NCBI GenBank assembly: GCA_025965635.1
Contig: JAOPWO010000339.1
Location: 1 to 8,696, forward strand
Length of the DNA: 8,696 nt
Reading direction: 5' to 3'
DNA from: Modestobacter sp.
Lineage (GTDB): Bacteria; Actinomycetota; Actinomycetes; Mycobacteriales; Geodermatophilaceae
Part shown: in pieces, positions 1 to 5,730 of the stretch
Numbering within the stretch: position 1 is the first letter of the stretch
How the letters are laid out: each line of letters opens with the position of its first letter
The notes under the pieces: model-generated
Told to the model about the DNA's origin: nothing
Database searches by the model: none
What the model saw: the letters and a program-made list of their open reading frames with translations, nothing else
Position numbers and translations under genes: made by a program

Positions 1-1
1 C

Positions 2-1045
2 CCCGAGCCGGCCTCCGCGGCGCAGGCCGCACCGGCGGCGACCTCGGCGGCGCCACCCGGCATCGACCCGGAGACCGCCACCGTGGCCGCGGAGGCGGCA
101 CTGGTCGAGGCGGAGACGGAGGAGGCCGCGCGGACGGCGACCGACCCCGGCACCGGGTTGCTCGGCGACTCGACCGCAGAGTCCGCCGTCGCAGCAGCCC
201 AGCCGACCACCGCGCTGGCCGCGCTCGCCGCCGTTCCGGTGCAGGGCCGCGCGGCGAAGACCGGCTACGACCGCGACCTGTTCGGCGCCGCCTGGGCCGA
301 CGTCGACCGCAACGGCTGCGACACCCGCAACGACGTCCTCGCCCGGGACCTGTCCGCTGAGACGTTCAAGCCCGGCACCCGCGACTGCGTCGTGCTCACC
401 GGCTCCCTCGCCGACCCGTACTCCGGCACGACCATCGCCTTCCAGCGCGGGCAGGACACCAGCGATGCCGTGCAGATCGACCACGTCGTCGCGCTGTCCA
501 ACAGCTGGCAGACCGGCGCGCAGGGCTGGGACGTCGCCACGCGCACCCGGTTCGCCAACGACCAGCTGAACCTGCTCGCCGTCGACGGGCCGCTGAACAT
601 GCAGAAGGGGGACGGTGACGCCGCGACCTGGCTGCCGCCGAACAAGGGGCACCGCTGCGCCTACGTCGCCCGGCAGGTCGCGGTGAAGATCTCCTACGGG
701 CTGTGGATGACGCAGGCCGAGCGGAACGCCATCGCCACCGTGCTCAGTTCCTGCCCGGCCGAGCCGCTGCCCGGCGGGGTGGTGGCCGCCGTCCCGCCCC
801 GTCCTGCAGCCACCTCCCCGGCTCCCGTGGCGCCGCAGCCCGTGCCCCAGCCCGTGCCGGAACCGCGGACGGCCGTCGTCGTCCCGGCGCCGGCGCCGGT
901 GCCCGCTCCCGCGCCTGCCGGGGACGTCTACTACCAGAACTGCGATGCCGTCCGCGCCGCCGGCGCGGCTCCCATCCACCCCGGTGACCCCGGCTGGCAG
1001 CCGAAGTTCGACCGCGACCAGGACGGCGTCGGCTGCGACAGCTGA
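2..1045 (+). CDS. Secreted HNH nuclease (DUF1524) with C-terminal Excalibur domain, 5'-partial
   Basis: The frame is open to the left edge, so the start and any signal peptide lie outside the window. A GTG at 83 is possible but would leave a presumably exported protein without a signal sequence. About 85 visible Ala/Pro/Glu-rich residues come first. The DUF1524 HNH-family domain follows (about 248-765), opening TGYDRDLFG and holding the nuclease core QIDHVVAL, whose catalytic His is at 482-484, then FANDQLNLLAVDG and AATWLPPNKG. These match the usual actinobacterial form. A Pro/Ala/Val linker (about 770-920) leads to an Excalibur Ca-binding-type module with NCDAVRAAG and DRDQDGVGC at the C-terminus. 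DUF1524 proteins of this layout are taken to be extracellular or wall-associated nucleases. The substrate (nutrient DNA, competition or uptake) is not shown. The family call is firm; the role is inferred. Confidence 0.9.
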   Translation, partial: PEPASAAQAAPAATSAAPPGIDPETATVAAEAALVEAETEEAARTATDPGTGLLGDSTAESAVAAAQPTTALAALAAVPVQGRAAKTGYDRDLFGAAWADVDRNGCDTRNDVLARDLSAETFKPGTRDCVVLTGSLADPYSGTTIAFQRGQDTSDAVQIDHVVALSNSWQTGAQGWDVATRTRFANDQLNLLAVDGPLNMQKGDGDAATWLPPNKGHRCAYVARQVAVKISYGLWMTQAERNAIATVLSSCPAEPLPGGVVAAVPPRPAATSPAPVAPQPVPQPVPEPRTAVVVPAPAPVPAPAPAGDVYYQNCDAVRAAGAAPIHPGDPGWQPKFDRDQDGVGCDS

Positions 1046-1062
1046 TCCGGGCGGCCACCGAC

Positions 1063-1095
1063 GGTGATCACGCGCCCGATCTACCATTGATCACC
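1063..1095. promoter_or_regulatory. Inverted repeat GGTGATCA-N17-TGATCACC upstream of chitosanase
   Basis: Perfect 8-base arms at 1063-1070 and 1088-1095 are separated by 17 bases in the 97-base gap between the nuclease stop and the chitosanase GTG. There is no T-run after it and the arms are AT-rich for this genome, so an operator for a dimeric regulator seems likelier than a terminator. No convincing -35/-10 pair could be placed around it. The function is inferred only. Confidence 0.4.
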
Positions 1096-1142
1096 ACGGG
1101 GCAGCGCAGCCCCATCAGCGGGGGATCGACGGGGAGGGGCCG

Positions 1143-2147
1143 GTGGCGCTGGCCGACGTCCTCGATGAGCGGCGTGCCGAGCCGGCTCCGGGCGAACGGC
1201 CGGGCCGCTGGCAGCAGGCGCTGCACCGGGGGTCCCGGCGGCTGCGGATCGGCGTCGGTGCGACCGCCGTCCTGATCGCGCTGACGTCGCTGCTGACGGT
1301 GACGACCGGTTCGGACGAGCAGCCGCCGGCGGCAGCGCCGGTGCAGAGTGCTCCCGTGCCGTCGACCCCCTCGCCGCAGCAACCCGCCACCCTCTTCGAC
1401 GACGCCAAGCGCGACCTCGCCATGCAGCTGGTGTCCAGTGCGGAGAACTCCTCGCTCGACTGGCGTGCGCAGTACGGCTACATCGAGTGGAACGTCGAGG
1501 GCGTCGCCGCCGAGAACCGCGGGTACACCGCCGGCCTGATCGGGTTCTGCAGCGCCTGCGGGGACATGACCGTCCTGCTCGAGCGCTACGCGGAGCTGGC
1601 GCCGGACAACCCGCTGGTGCCGTACATCCCGGCCGTGCGGCGCGAGGCCGAGCGGGGGATGGGCCGGGCGACGCAGGAGGGGCTGGGCCGCGAGTTCGAG
1701 GCCGCGTGGCGGGCCGCGGCGCAGGACCCGCTGTTCCGCCGGGCGCAGGACGACCGGGTCCAGGCCGGCTACTTCCGGCCCGCGGTCGAGCAGGCGATCG
1801 CCGACGGCCTGCCGGTGCTCGGCCAGTTCGCGTACTTCGACGCCATGGTCATGCACGGTCCCGGCGACTCCGCGGGCAGCTTCGGCGGCATCCGGGCCGC
1901 GGCGCTGCGGACGGCGCCCGCCCCGGCCGCCGGCGGCGACGTGCAGGCCTACCTCACCGTCTTCCTGGACGTCCGGACGGCGGCGATGCGCACCGAGGTC
2001 GCGCACCGCGACACCACCCGGGTCGACACCGCGCAGCGGCTGTTCCTGCAGCAGGGCAACCTCGAGTTGGACACCCCGCTGACCTGGGCGGTCTACGGCG
2101 AGCGGTACCGGGTGAACCGCCCGGGCGCCCGTCCGGTCCTTCGCTGA
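1143..2147 (+). CDS. GH46 chitosanase, membrane-anchored or secreted
   Basis: Endo-hydrolysis of beta-1,4 links in chitosan outside the membrane is the expected role of glycoside hydrolase family 46. The 334-residue product starts at GTG with a G-rich ribosome site (1131-1139). Residues 1-33 are hydrophilic, 35-54 form one hydrophobic segment, 55-82 are a Pro/Ala/Ser linker, and 83-329 are the GH46 domain. Strong family matches, compared from memory with Streptomyces N174 chitosanase, are MQLVSSAENSSLDW (94-107), RGYTAGLIGFC (126-136), QFAYFDAMVMHGPG (228-241), SFGGIR and TTRVDTAQRLFL. The catalytic Glu (N174 Glu22) is Glu101. The catalytic Asp40 position falls on Glu124, after an insertion of about five residues. 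Thr129 matches N174 Thr45. RR at 32-33 before the hydrophobic segment is not a clear Tat motif and no clear signal-peptidase site is seen, so a type II anchor is possible. The family is sure; activity is less so. Confidence 0.9.
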   Translation: MALADVLDERRAEPAPGERPGRWQQALHRGSRRLRIGVGATAVLIALTSLLTVTTGSDEQPPAAAPVQSAPVPSTPSPQQPATLFDDAKRDLAMQLVSSAENSSLDWRAQYGYIEWNVEGVAAENRGYTAGLIGFCSACGDMTVLLERYAELAPDNPLVPYIPAVRREAERGMGRATQEGLGREFEAAWRAAAQDPLFRRAQDDRVQAGYFRPAVEQAIADGLPVLGQFAYFDAMVMHGPGDSAGSFGGIRAAALRTAPAPAAGGDVQAYLTVFLDVRTAAMRTEVAHRDTTRVDTAQRLFLQQGNLELDTPLTWAVYGERYRVNRPGARPVLR

Positions 2148-2151
2148 GCTG

Positions 2152-2164
2152 CTCGGCGGCCGAG
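2152..2164 (+). terminator. Weak GC hairpin after chitosanase
   Basis: CTCGG-CGG-CCGAG forms a five-base-pair stem with a three-base loop just after the chitosanase stop. It lacks a T-run and is short, so it is at best a weak intrinsic terminator. It may be chance in GC-rich DNA. Confidence 0.2.
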
Positions 2165-2243
2165 GGCGGCCGTGGGTGCTACCAGAGCCGCCTGGCGAAC
2201 GGCTCATCGCTCGCAGTACTGGCCCCTGAGCTGGCCTTATGTC

Positions 2244-2288
2244 TTGCCGCGGCTTCTTCCTCGCGGTAGACTTCGAACACGTGTTCGA
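2244..2288 (+). promoter_or_regulatory. SOS-type promoter with perfect LexA box
   Basis: A -35-like TTGCCG (2244-2249) is followed after exactly 17 bases by TAGACT (2267-2272). Directly downstream is the 16-base perfect palindrome TCGAACACGTGTTCGA (2273-2288). This fits the established actinobacterial LexA site TCGAAC-N4-GTTCGA at every fixed position. The expected transcription start (about 2279-2280) falls inside the box, so bound LexA would block initiation. The ATG of the DUF222-HNH gene is at 2306, preceded by GGGAGG (2296-2301). DNA-damage induction follows from the known LexA system and was not observed here. Confidence 0.85.
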
Positions 2289-2305
2289 GTTCTGCGGGAG
2301 GTGTC

Positions 2306-3508
2306 ATGGGCGAGCTGACCTCGGCCCTGGACTCCCTGGCGGGCGATGACCTGCACTCCATGTTCGGCCCTCAGTTGCTCGATCGCGCCTCGGAGTTGCT
2401 GCTGGCGCGGAACCGGATCGATGCCGAGCTGACCCGCACGGTGCGGGAGTGTGAGCTGACCCAGGCGTCCGAGCACGACGGGCTCAAGACCATGCAGTCG
2501 TGGCTGCGCGGGCATCCCCGACTGTCCCCGGGTGCGGCGTCCCGGATCGTGCACTCGGGCCGGGCGCTGGCGCACCTGCCGGCGGTGGCCGCGGCCTTCA
2601 CGGCGGGTGAGGTGACCGCGGAGCAGGTGGCGGTGGTCGCCCCGATCGCCACGCCTGAGCGGCTGGCGGAGGCGGCGGAGCAGGGCGTCGACGTGGCCGC
2701 GGTCGACGGGGTGCTGGCGCTGGCGGCGGCGACCCAGCCGTTCGACACGGTGAAGGCCGTGGTGCAGCGGTATCTGTCCGGGTTGGAGCCCGACGGCCCG
2801 GAGCCCGATCCCACCGAGGGGCGCCGGCTGGCCATCGCCACGCACGCCGACGGCAGCATCTCCGGCCGGTTCGGCCTCGACGCCGTGGGCGGGGAGAAGC
2901 TGCGGGCGGCGCTGGAGGCGATCGTGCAGGCTGCCCGGCCGCAGGGCGACACCCGGACCCGGGCGCAGCAGCAGGCCGATGCCCTCGTCCAGTTGTGCGA
3001 CAACGCCCTGGCGTCCGGGAACCTGCCGACCCTGCGCACGGTGAAGCCGCAGGTGATCGTCACCATCCCGCTGGAGGACCTGGTCGACCCCGCCACCGGC
3101 CCGGGCACGGCGACCACCGGGTTCGGCGCCATCCTCTCCGCCGCGAGAGCCCGCTGGGTCGCCTGCGACGCCTCCATCACCCGCGTCGTCCTGGACCCCG
3201 ACGGGGTGCCGCTGGACTACGGCCGCTCCAAGCGGATCGTCCCGGCCGGCCTGCGGCAGGCCGTCGAGCAGCGGGACCGGCACTGCGTCTTCGCCGGCTG
3301 TCACGCCCCGACGCACTGGTGCGATGTCCACCACCTCGCCGAGTGGCTCCGCGACCAGGGCGAGACGAGTCTCGAGAACTCCGCGCTGCTCTGCGAACGG
3401 CACCACACCAAGGTCCACCACGGGTTCCGGGTCGAACGACCACCGGATGGCCGATGGCGCACCTACCGCCCCGACGACACCGAGATCATCATCGGCCCAC
3501 GCCAGTGA
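2306..3508 (+). CDS. DUF222 / 13E12-family HNH endonuclease, SOS-controlled
   Basis: A 400-residue protein, normal length for this actinobacterial multicopy family. DUF222 spans about residues 25-300 and is mostly helical. The C-terminal HNH module runs about 318-385. It begins LRQAVEQRDRHC and has zinc-type cysteines Cys327, Cys332 and Cys363. The active-site strand is CDVHHLAEW (Asp340, His342, His343), with Asn358 and the CERHHTKVHH end (His366, His367, His371). All expected HNH residues are present, so it should be a competent DNA endonuclease. The ATG at 2306 is supported by GGGAGG and by the upstream SOS promoter. The biological role of the family is unsettled; some mycobacterial 13E12 members also carry LexA boxes. 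The stop is 61 bases before the preferred start of the ERCC4 gene, so read-through transcription is plausible. Confidence 0.93.
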   Translation: MGELTSALDSLAGDDLHSMFGPQLLDRASELLLARNRIDAELTRTVRECELTQASEHDGLKTMQSWLRGHPRLSPGAASRIVHSGRALAHLPAVAAAFTAGEVTAEQVAVVAPIATPERLAEAAEQGVDVAAVDGVLALAAATQPFDTVKAVVQRYLSGLEPDGPEPDPTEGRRLAIATHADGSISGRFGLDAVGGEKLRAALEAIVQAARPQGDTRTRAQQQADALVQLCDNALASGNLPTLRTVKPQVIVTIPLEDLVDPATGPGTATTGFGAILSAARARWVACDASITRVVLDPDGVPLDYGRSKRIVPAGLRQAVEQRDRHCVFAGCHAPTHWCDVHHLAEWLRDQGETSLENSALLCERHHTKVHHGFRVERPPDGRWRTYRPDDTEIIIGPRQ

Positions 3509-3569
3509 GCGCCCGCGAGCGACGGTGCAGTCGGTGACGCCGCGCCGCGCTCGTGGCAGGCTCGGCGCC

Positions 3570-4541
3570 GTGGTCGATGACCTGCTGGTGGCCCGCAACC
3601 CGGAACCCGACTCGTCGCTGCCCTACCTGATCCGCGTGCCGCTCGGCCCGGACGGCATCGTCGTCAAGGCCCGCGAGACCTGGCCCGGTGCCGCCAAGGT
3701 CTACTGCCACCGCGCCGCCGGCTGGCCTGCCGACGCCGACGTCCTCGAACGGCACCCGGTGCGCTCCTGCAGCCGCCGCGGGCCGGCCATCGACCTCGTC
3801 CTCGCCCGCGCCCGGCAGAACCGCTCGCAGCTGGTCCTCACCCGGGCCCGTGGCCGGGAGGTGATCTTCTGGCAGTCGCCGAGGACCACGAAGCAGGCCC
3901 GGCCCGGAGTCGCGCTGCCGACCGCCCGCGCGTCCGGTCAGGTGCTGGACATCGTCGTCGACACCGGCGAGAAGTACCCGTGGTCCTTCGGGCACCAGCA
4001 GGCGACCACCCGCCGTCAGCGATTGCCGGCCGGTGACTACGCCGTGCTGCGGGACGACGCCGTGCTGGCCGCCGTGGAGCGCAAGAGCGTCGCCGACCTC
4101 GCCGGCAGCCTGCTCTCCGGCCGGCTCACCTACGCACTGGCCGACCTCGCCGTCCTGCCGCGCGCCGCCGTCGTCGTGGAGGACCGGTACAGCCGGCTGT
4201 TCGGTCTCGAGCACGCCCCGGGTGCCACCGCGGCCGAGGCCCTGGCCGAGGCGCAGGCCCGCTTCCCGACGGTCCCGATCGTCTTCTGCGAGACCCGGCC
4301 GCTGGCCCAGGAATGGGCCTATCGGTGGCTGGGCGCCTGCGCGCTCGAGCTCGCGGCCGCCGCCGACACCGCCGGCGTCGAGAGCACCTTCGCCGGCGGC
4401 GGTCCGGTGCCGGCCGCAGCTCCCCGGCCGGCCGAGATCCGCGAGTGGGCGCGGGCCCGGGGGCTGCAGGTCAGCGACCGTGGGCGCGTACCGGCGGACG
4501 TCGTCCGCCGGTACCTGGCCGAGGCGAGCTCCGCCGGCTGA
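3570..4541 (+). CDS. ERCC4-type nuclease with C-terminal Lsr2-like DNA-binding domain
   Basis: With GTG 3570 the product has 323 residues and begins VVDDLLVARNPEPDSSLPYL, which I take as the conserved family N-terminus. GTG 3534 and GTG 3525 in the same frame are alternatives with no better ribosome site. The frame stays open back into the preceding gene, but that stretch is a shadow of it. The N-terminal ~125 residues are a family-specific region. The ERCC4/XPF-like nuclease fold follows, with VVDTGEKYPW (Asp131), LPAGDY (Asp156) and ERKSVAD (Glu170-Arg-Lys172 to Asp176). This is the D...GD...ERKxxxD metal-binding signature, intact. Residues 289-319 resemble the Lsr2 C-terminal domain and contain SDRGRVPADVV; the RGR (304-306) is the AT-hook-like tripeptide by which Lsr2 reads AT-rich minor groove. 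It is probably a structure-selective nuclease directed to AT-rich DNA. The domains are clear; the role is inferred. Confidence 0.88.
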   Translation: MVDDLLVARNPEPDSSLPYLIRVPLGPDGIVVKARETWPGAAKVYCHRAAGWPADADVLERHPVRSCSRRGPAIDLVLARARQNRSQLVLTRARGREVIFWQSPRTTKQARPGVALPTARASGQVLDIVVDTGEKYPWSFGHQQATTRRQRLPAGDYAVLRDDAVLAAVERKSVADLAGSLLSGRLTYALADLAVLPRAAVVVEDRYSRLFGLEHAPGATAAEALAEAQARFPTVPIVFCETRPLAQEWAYRWLGACALELAAAADTAGVESTFAGGGPVPAAAPRPAEIREWARARGLQVSDRGRVPADVVRRYLAEASSAG

Positions 4542-4581
4542 CCCCGGGTGCGGGAGAGCTGCCCTCCTGGTTCGTCGTCGA

Positions 4582-4595
4582 CGGATCGTGATCCG
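4582..4595. promoter_or_regulatory. Palindrome CGGATC-GT-GATCCG, candidate IclR operator
   Basis: Six-base arms with a two-base centre cover the -35 region of the regulator gene, and a second palindrome, GGGCCGGCCC (4597-4606), adjoins it. IclR-family proteins usually bind short palindromes of about this size and often repress themselves. The central GTGATC recurs in the promoter of the catabolic operon (5581-5586). Autoregulation is inferred. Confidence 0.4.
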
Positions 4596-4609
4596 CGGGC
4601 CGGCCCTCA

Positions 4610-4625
4610 TAGACTCGATCACATG
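4610..4625 (+). promoter_or_regulatory. -10 element for a leaderless iclR-type mRNA
   Basis: TAGACT at 4610-4615 matches the actinobacterial TAnnnT -10 pattern and is identical to the hexamer at 2267-2272. Seven bases separate it from ATG 4623, so transcription should start at or next to the A of the start codon. No ribosome site precedes the ATG, as expected for a leaderless transcript. The -35 is weak (TCGTGA at 4586). Confidence 0.55.
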
Positions 4626-5414
4626 GTCCGCCGCGTGGATGCCGAGCAACCACCCGGAACGCCCCAGGGCGGGCGGCGGGTGGACAAGCGGGCCATGCTG
4701 CAGTCGGTGGAACGGACCTTCGCGGTCCTGGACGTCATCGTTCACCAGCCCGACCCCGTGTCCATCGCCGACCTGGCCATCCAGTTGGGCGTGGACCGCA
4801 CGATCATCCACCGGATCCTGCGGACCCTGCAGGCCGAGGAGTTCGTGGAGATCGCCCCGGGCGGCGGGTACGTCATCGGTCCCCGGGCGCTCGTGTTCGG
4901 CAATGCCTACCGGGACAGGCAGTCGCTGCGTTCGGCGGCGCTGCCCTACATGGCCGACTTCGCCCGTTCCGTCGGGGACCGGCAGCTCATGGTCTCCGTT
5001 GCGGTCGTGGTCCGCGACGAACTGATCCTGGTCGACCAGGTGTGGAATCCCGGCATGAGTCTCGACCTCGTCTTCGGCGGGGGCTCCCGCTTCCCGGTGG
5101 ACCAGACCGCGTCGGGACGGGCCTTGCTGGCGTACATGTCCCCCGAACAGGTCATCGAGGTCGTGGGCGTCGACCGGGCCCGCGAACTCGAGCTGCACGC
5201 GCGGGCCATCCGCGCCGCGGGCGGTATCGAGTTCCACAGTCGCGCGGGCCAGGAGGGCCACAACGCCATAGCGGCAGTGATCTTCCCTCGCAACGGGCGA
5301 CCCCGGAGCGCGCTGCTCCTGTCCGGGATCGGCTTGGACGGCGAGCTGCACCCTGACTCCCCGACGGCACATCAGGTGCGGCGGTACGCGGACCGCATCG
5401 GCGAGCAGCTCTAA
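4623..5414 (+). CDS. IclR-family transcriptional regulator
   Basis: A 263-residue product, normal for IclR proteins. The winged helix-turn-helix lies at about residues 26-88: LQSVERTFAVLDVIV, then SIADLAIQLGVDRTIIHRIL (47-66) as the helix-turn-helix, and the wing with GGGYVIGPRALVFG. The effector-binding domain follows to the C-terminus, with SVGDRQLMVSVAVV, ILVDQV, FPVDQTASGRALLAYMS and a late segment on natural or aromatic ligand sensing typical of the family. ATG 4623 was chosen because of the leaderless -10 spacing. The frame stays open to GTG 4548, which has no ribosome site and adds an unlikely tail, and GTG 4680 would trim to the conserved part. The gene lies 316 bases upstream of the catabolic operon on the same strand, so it most likely represses or activates that operon and itself. 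The effector is unknown. Confidence 0.92.
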   Translation: MVRRVDAEQPPGTPQGGRRVDKRAMLQSVERTFAVLDVIVHQPDPVSIADLAIQLGVDRTIIHRILRTLQAEEFVEIAPGGGYVIGPRALVFGNAYRDRQSLRSAALPYMADFARSVGDRQLMVSVAVVVRDELILVDQVWNPGMSLDLVFGGGSRFPVDQTASGRALLAYMSPEQVIEVVGVDRARELELHARAIRAAGGIEFHSRAGQEGHNAIAAVIFPRNGRPRSALLLSGIGLDGELHPDSPTAHQVRRYADRIGEQL

Positions 5415-5568
5415 CTCCTCGCGCTCTCCCGTCGCCCCAGGCGCGCGGTTCGGCCCGGCACGACCGGCCCTGCAGGATGCCGCCCGCGAGATGCCCCGCT
5501 GCGTGCGCCGCGATCTGCCACTCCCGCGCGGCCATCCCGATCGGTCGCCCGGCAACCGGCCGCGGGCG
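5415..5568. other. Gene-free spacer after the regulator
   Basis: The 316-base gap 5415-5730 holds no gene in this first half. The only structure seen is an imperfect GC stem with GGCC arms at 5452-5455 and 5466-5469, without a T-run, which might slow or end the regulator transcript. Apparent open frames here lack ribosome sites. The promoter, leader ORF and hairpins of the second half are listed separately. Confidence 0.5.
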
Positions 5569-5597
5569 TTGACAGCAGATGTGATCACCGCCATAGT
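5569..5597 (+). promoter_or_regulatory. Promoter of the catabolic operon with palindrome in the spacer
   Basis: A perfect -35 TTGACA (5569-5574) is followed by 17 bases and CATAGT (5592-5597), four of six matches to TATAAT. This is the best sigma70-type promoter in the window. Its spacer contains the 8-base palindrome GTGATCAC (5581-5588), and the arms GCAGA (5575-5579) and TCTGC (5597-5601) flank it. A protein bound there would sit between the -35 and -10 elements and block polymerase. The upstream IclR regulator is the obvious candidate. Confidence 0.75.
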
Positions 5598-5604
5598 CTG
5601 CGCT

Positions 5605-5712
5605 ATGCGCCCGACCAGGGCGATTATCGCACGACCGTGGTCCATGATGTTCGTCCCGCCGCCCCTCGGGGGGCTGTCGGACCGGTTCGTCGTGAGCACC
5701 GGCGCCCGCTGA
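5605..5712 (+). CDS. Possible 35-codon leaderless leader peptide
   Basis: ATG 5605 lies seven bases after the CATAGT -10, so the mRNA would begin at or beside this start codon, the leaderless arrangement. The frame runs 35 codons: MRPTRAIIARPWSMM (residues 1-15), then FVPPPLGGL, and it ends in a TGA at 5710-5712. That stop overlaps the GAAGGGA ribosome site (5711-5717) of the dioxygenase gene, which suggests translational coupling. Codons 18-20 are Pro-Pro-Pro, a sequence that stalls ribosomes without EF-P, and they coincide with the hairpin at 5661-5674. I do not recognise the peptide. It could be a regulatory uORF, a real small protein, or chance. Confidence 0.42.
   Translation: MRPTRAIIARPWSMMFVPPPLGGLSDRFVVSTGAR
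5613..5642 (+). other. Nested inverted repeats in the operon leader
   Basis: Outer arms GACCA (5613-5617) and TGGTC (5638-5642) enclose GCGAT-T-ATCGC (5620-5630). As DNA this could be a second operator just downstream of the transcription start. As RNA it could be a stem in the leader. AT-richness at its centre stands out from the surroundings. Confidence 0.35.
5661..5674 (+). promoter_or_regulatory. Leader hairpin GCCCC-TCGG-GGGGC
   Basis: A perfect five-base GC stem with a four-base loop lies inside the leader ORF, across its Pro-Leu-Gly-Gly codons. There is no T-run, so it is not a standard terminator. It could pause ribosomes or polymerase, or act in Rho-dependent attenuation. The role is inferred. 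Confidence 0.35.
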
Positions 5713-5730
5713 AGGGACCGATCCACAGCG

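Noticed and set aside
1068..2207. Minus-strand frame opposite the chitosanase
   Set aside because: The + strand frame has unmistakable GH46 motifs; the minus product has no family features and is a composition artefact.
3324..3569. Long N-terminal extension of the ERCC4 gene starting at 3324
   Set aside because: It overlaps the HNH module of the preceding gene in another frame, and its residues are a shadow translation. The conserved protein begins near 3570.
5491..5604. Extension of the leader ORF back to ATG 5491
   Set aside because: This stretch lies upstream of the promoter at 5569-5597, so it would not be in the operon transcript, and it has no ribosome site.
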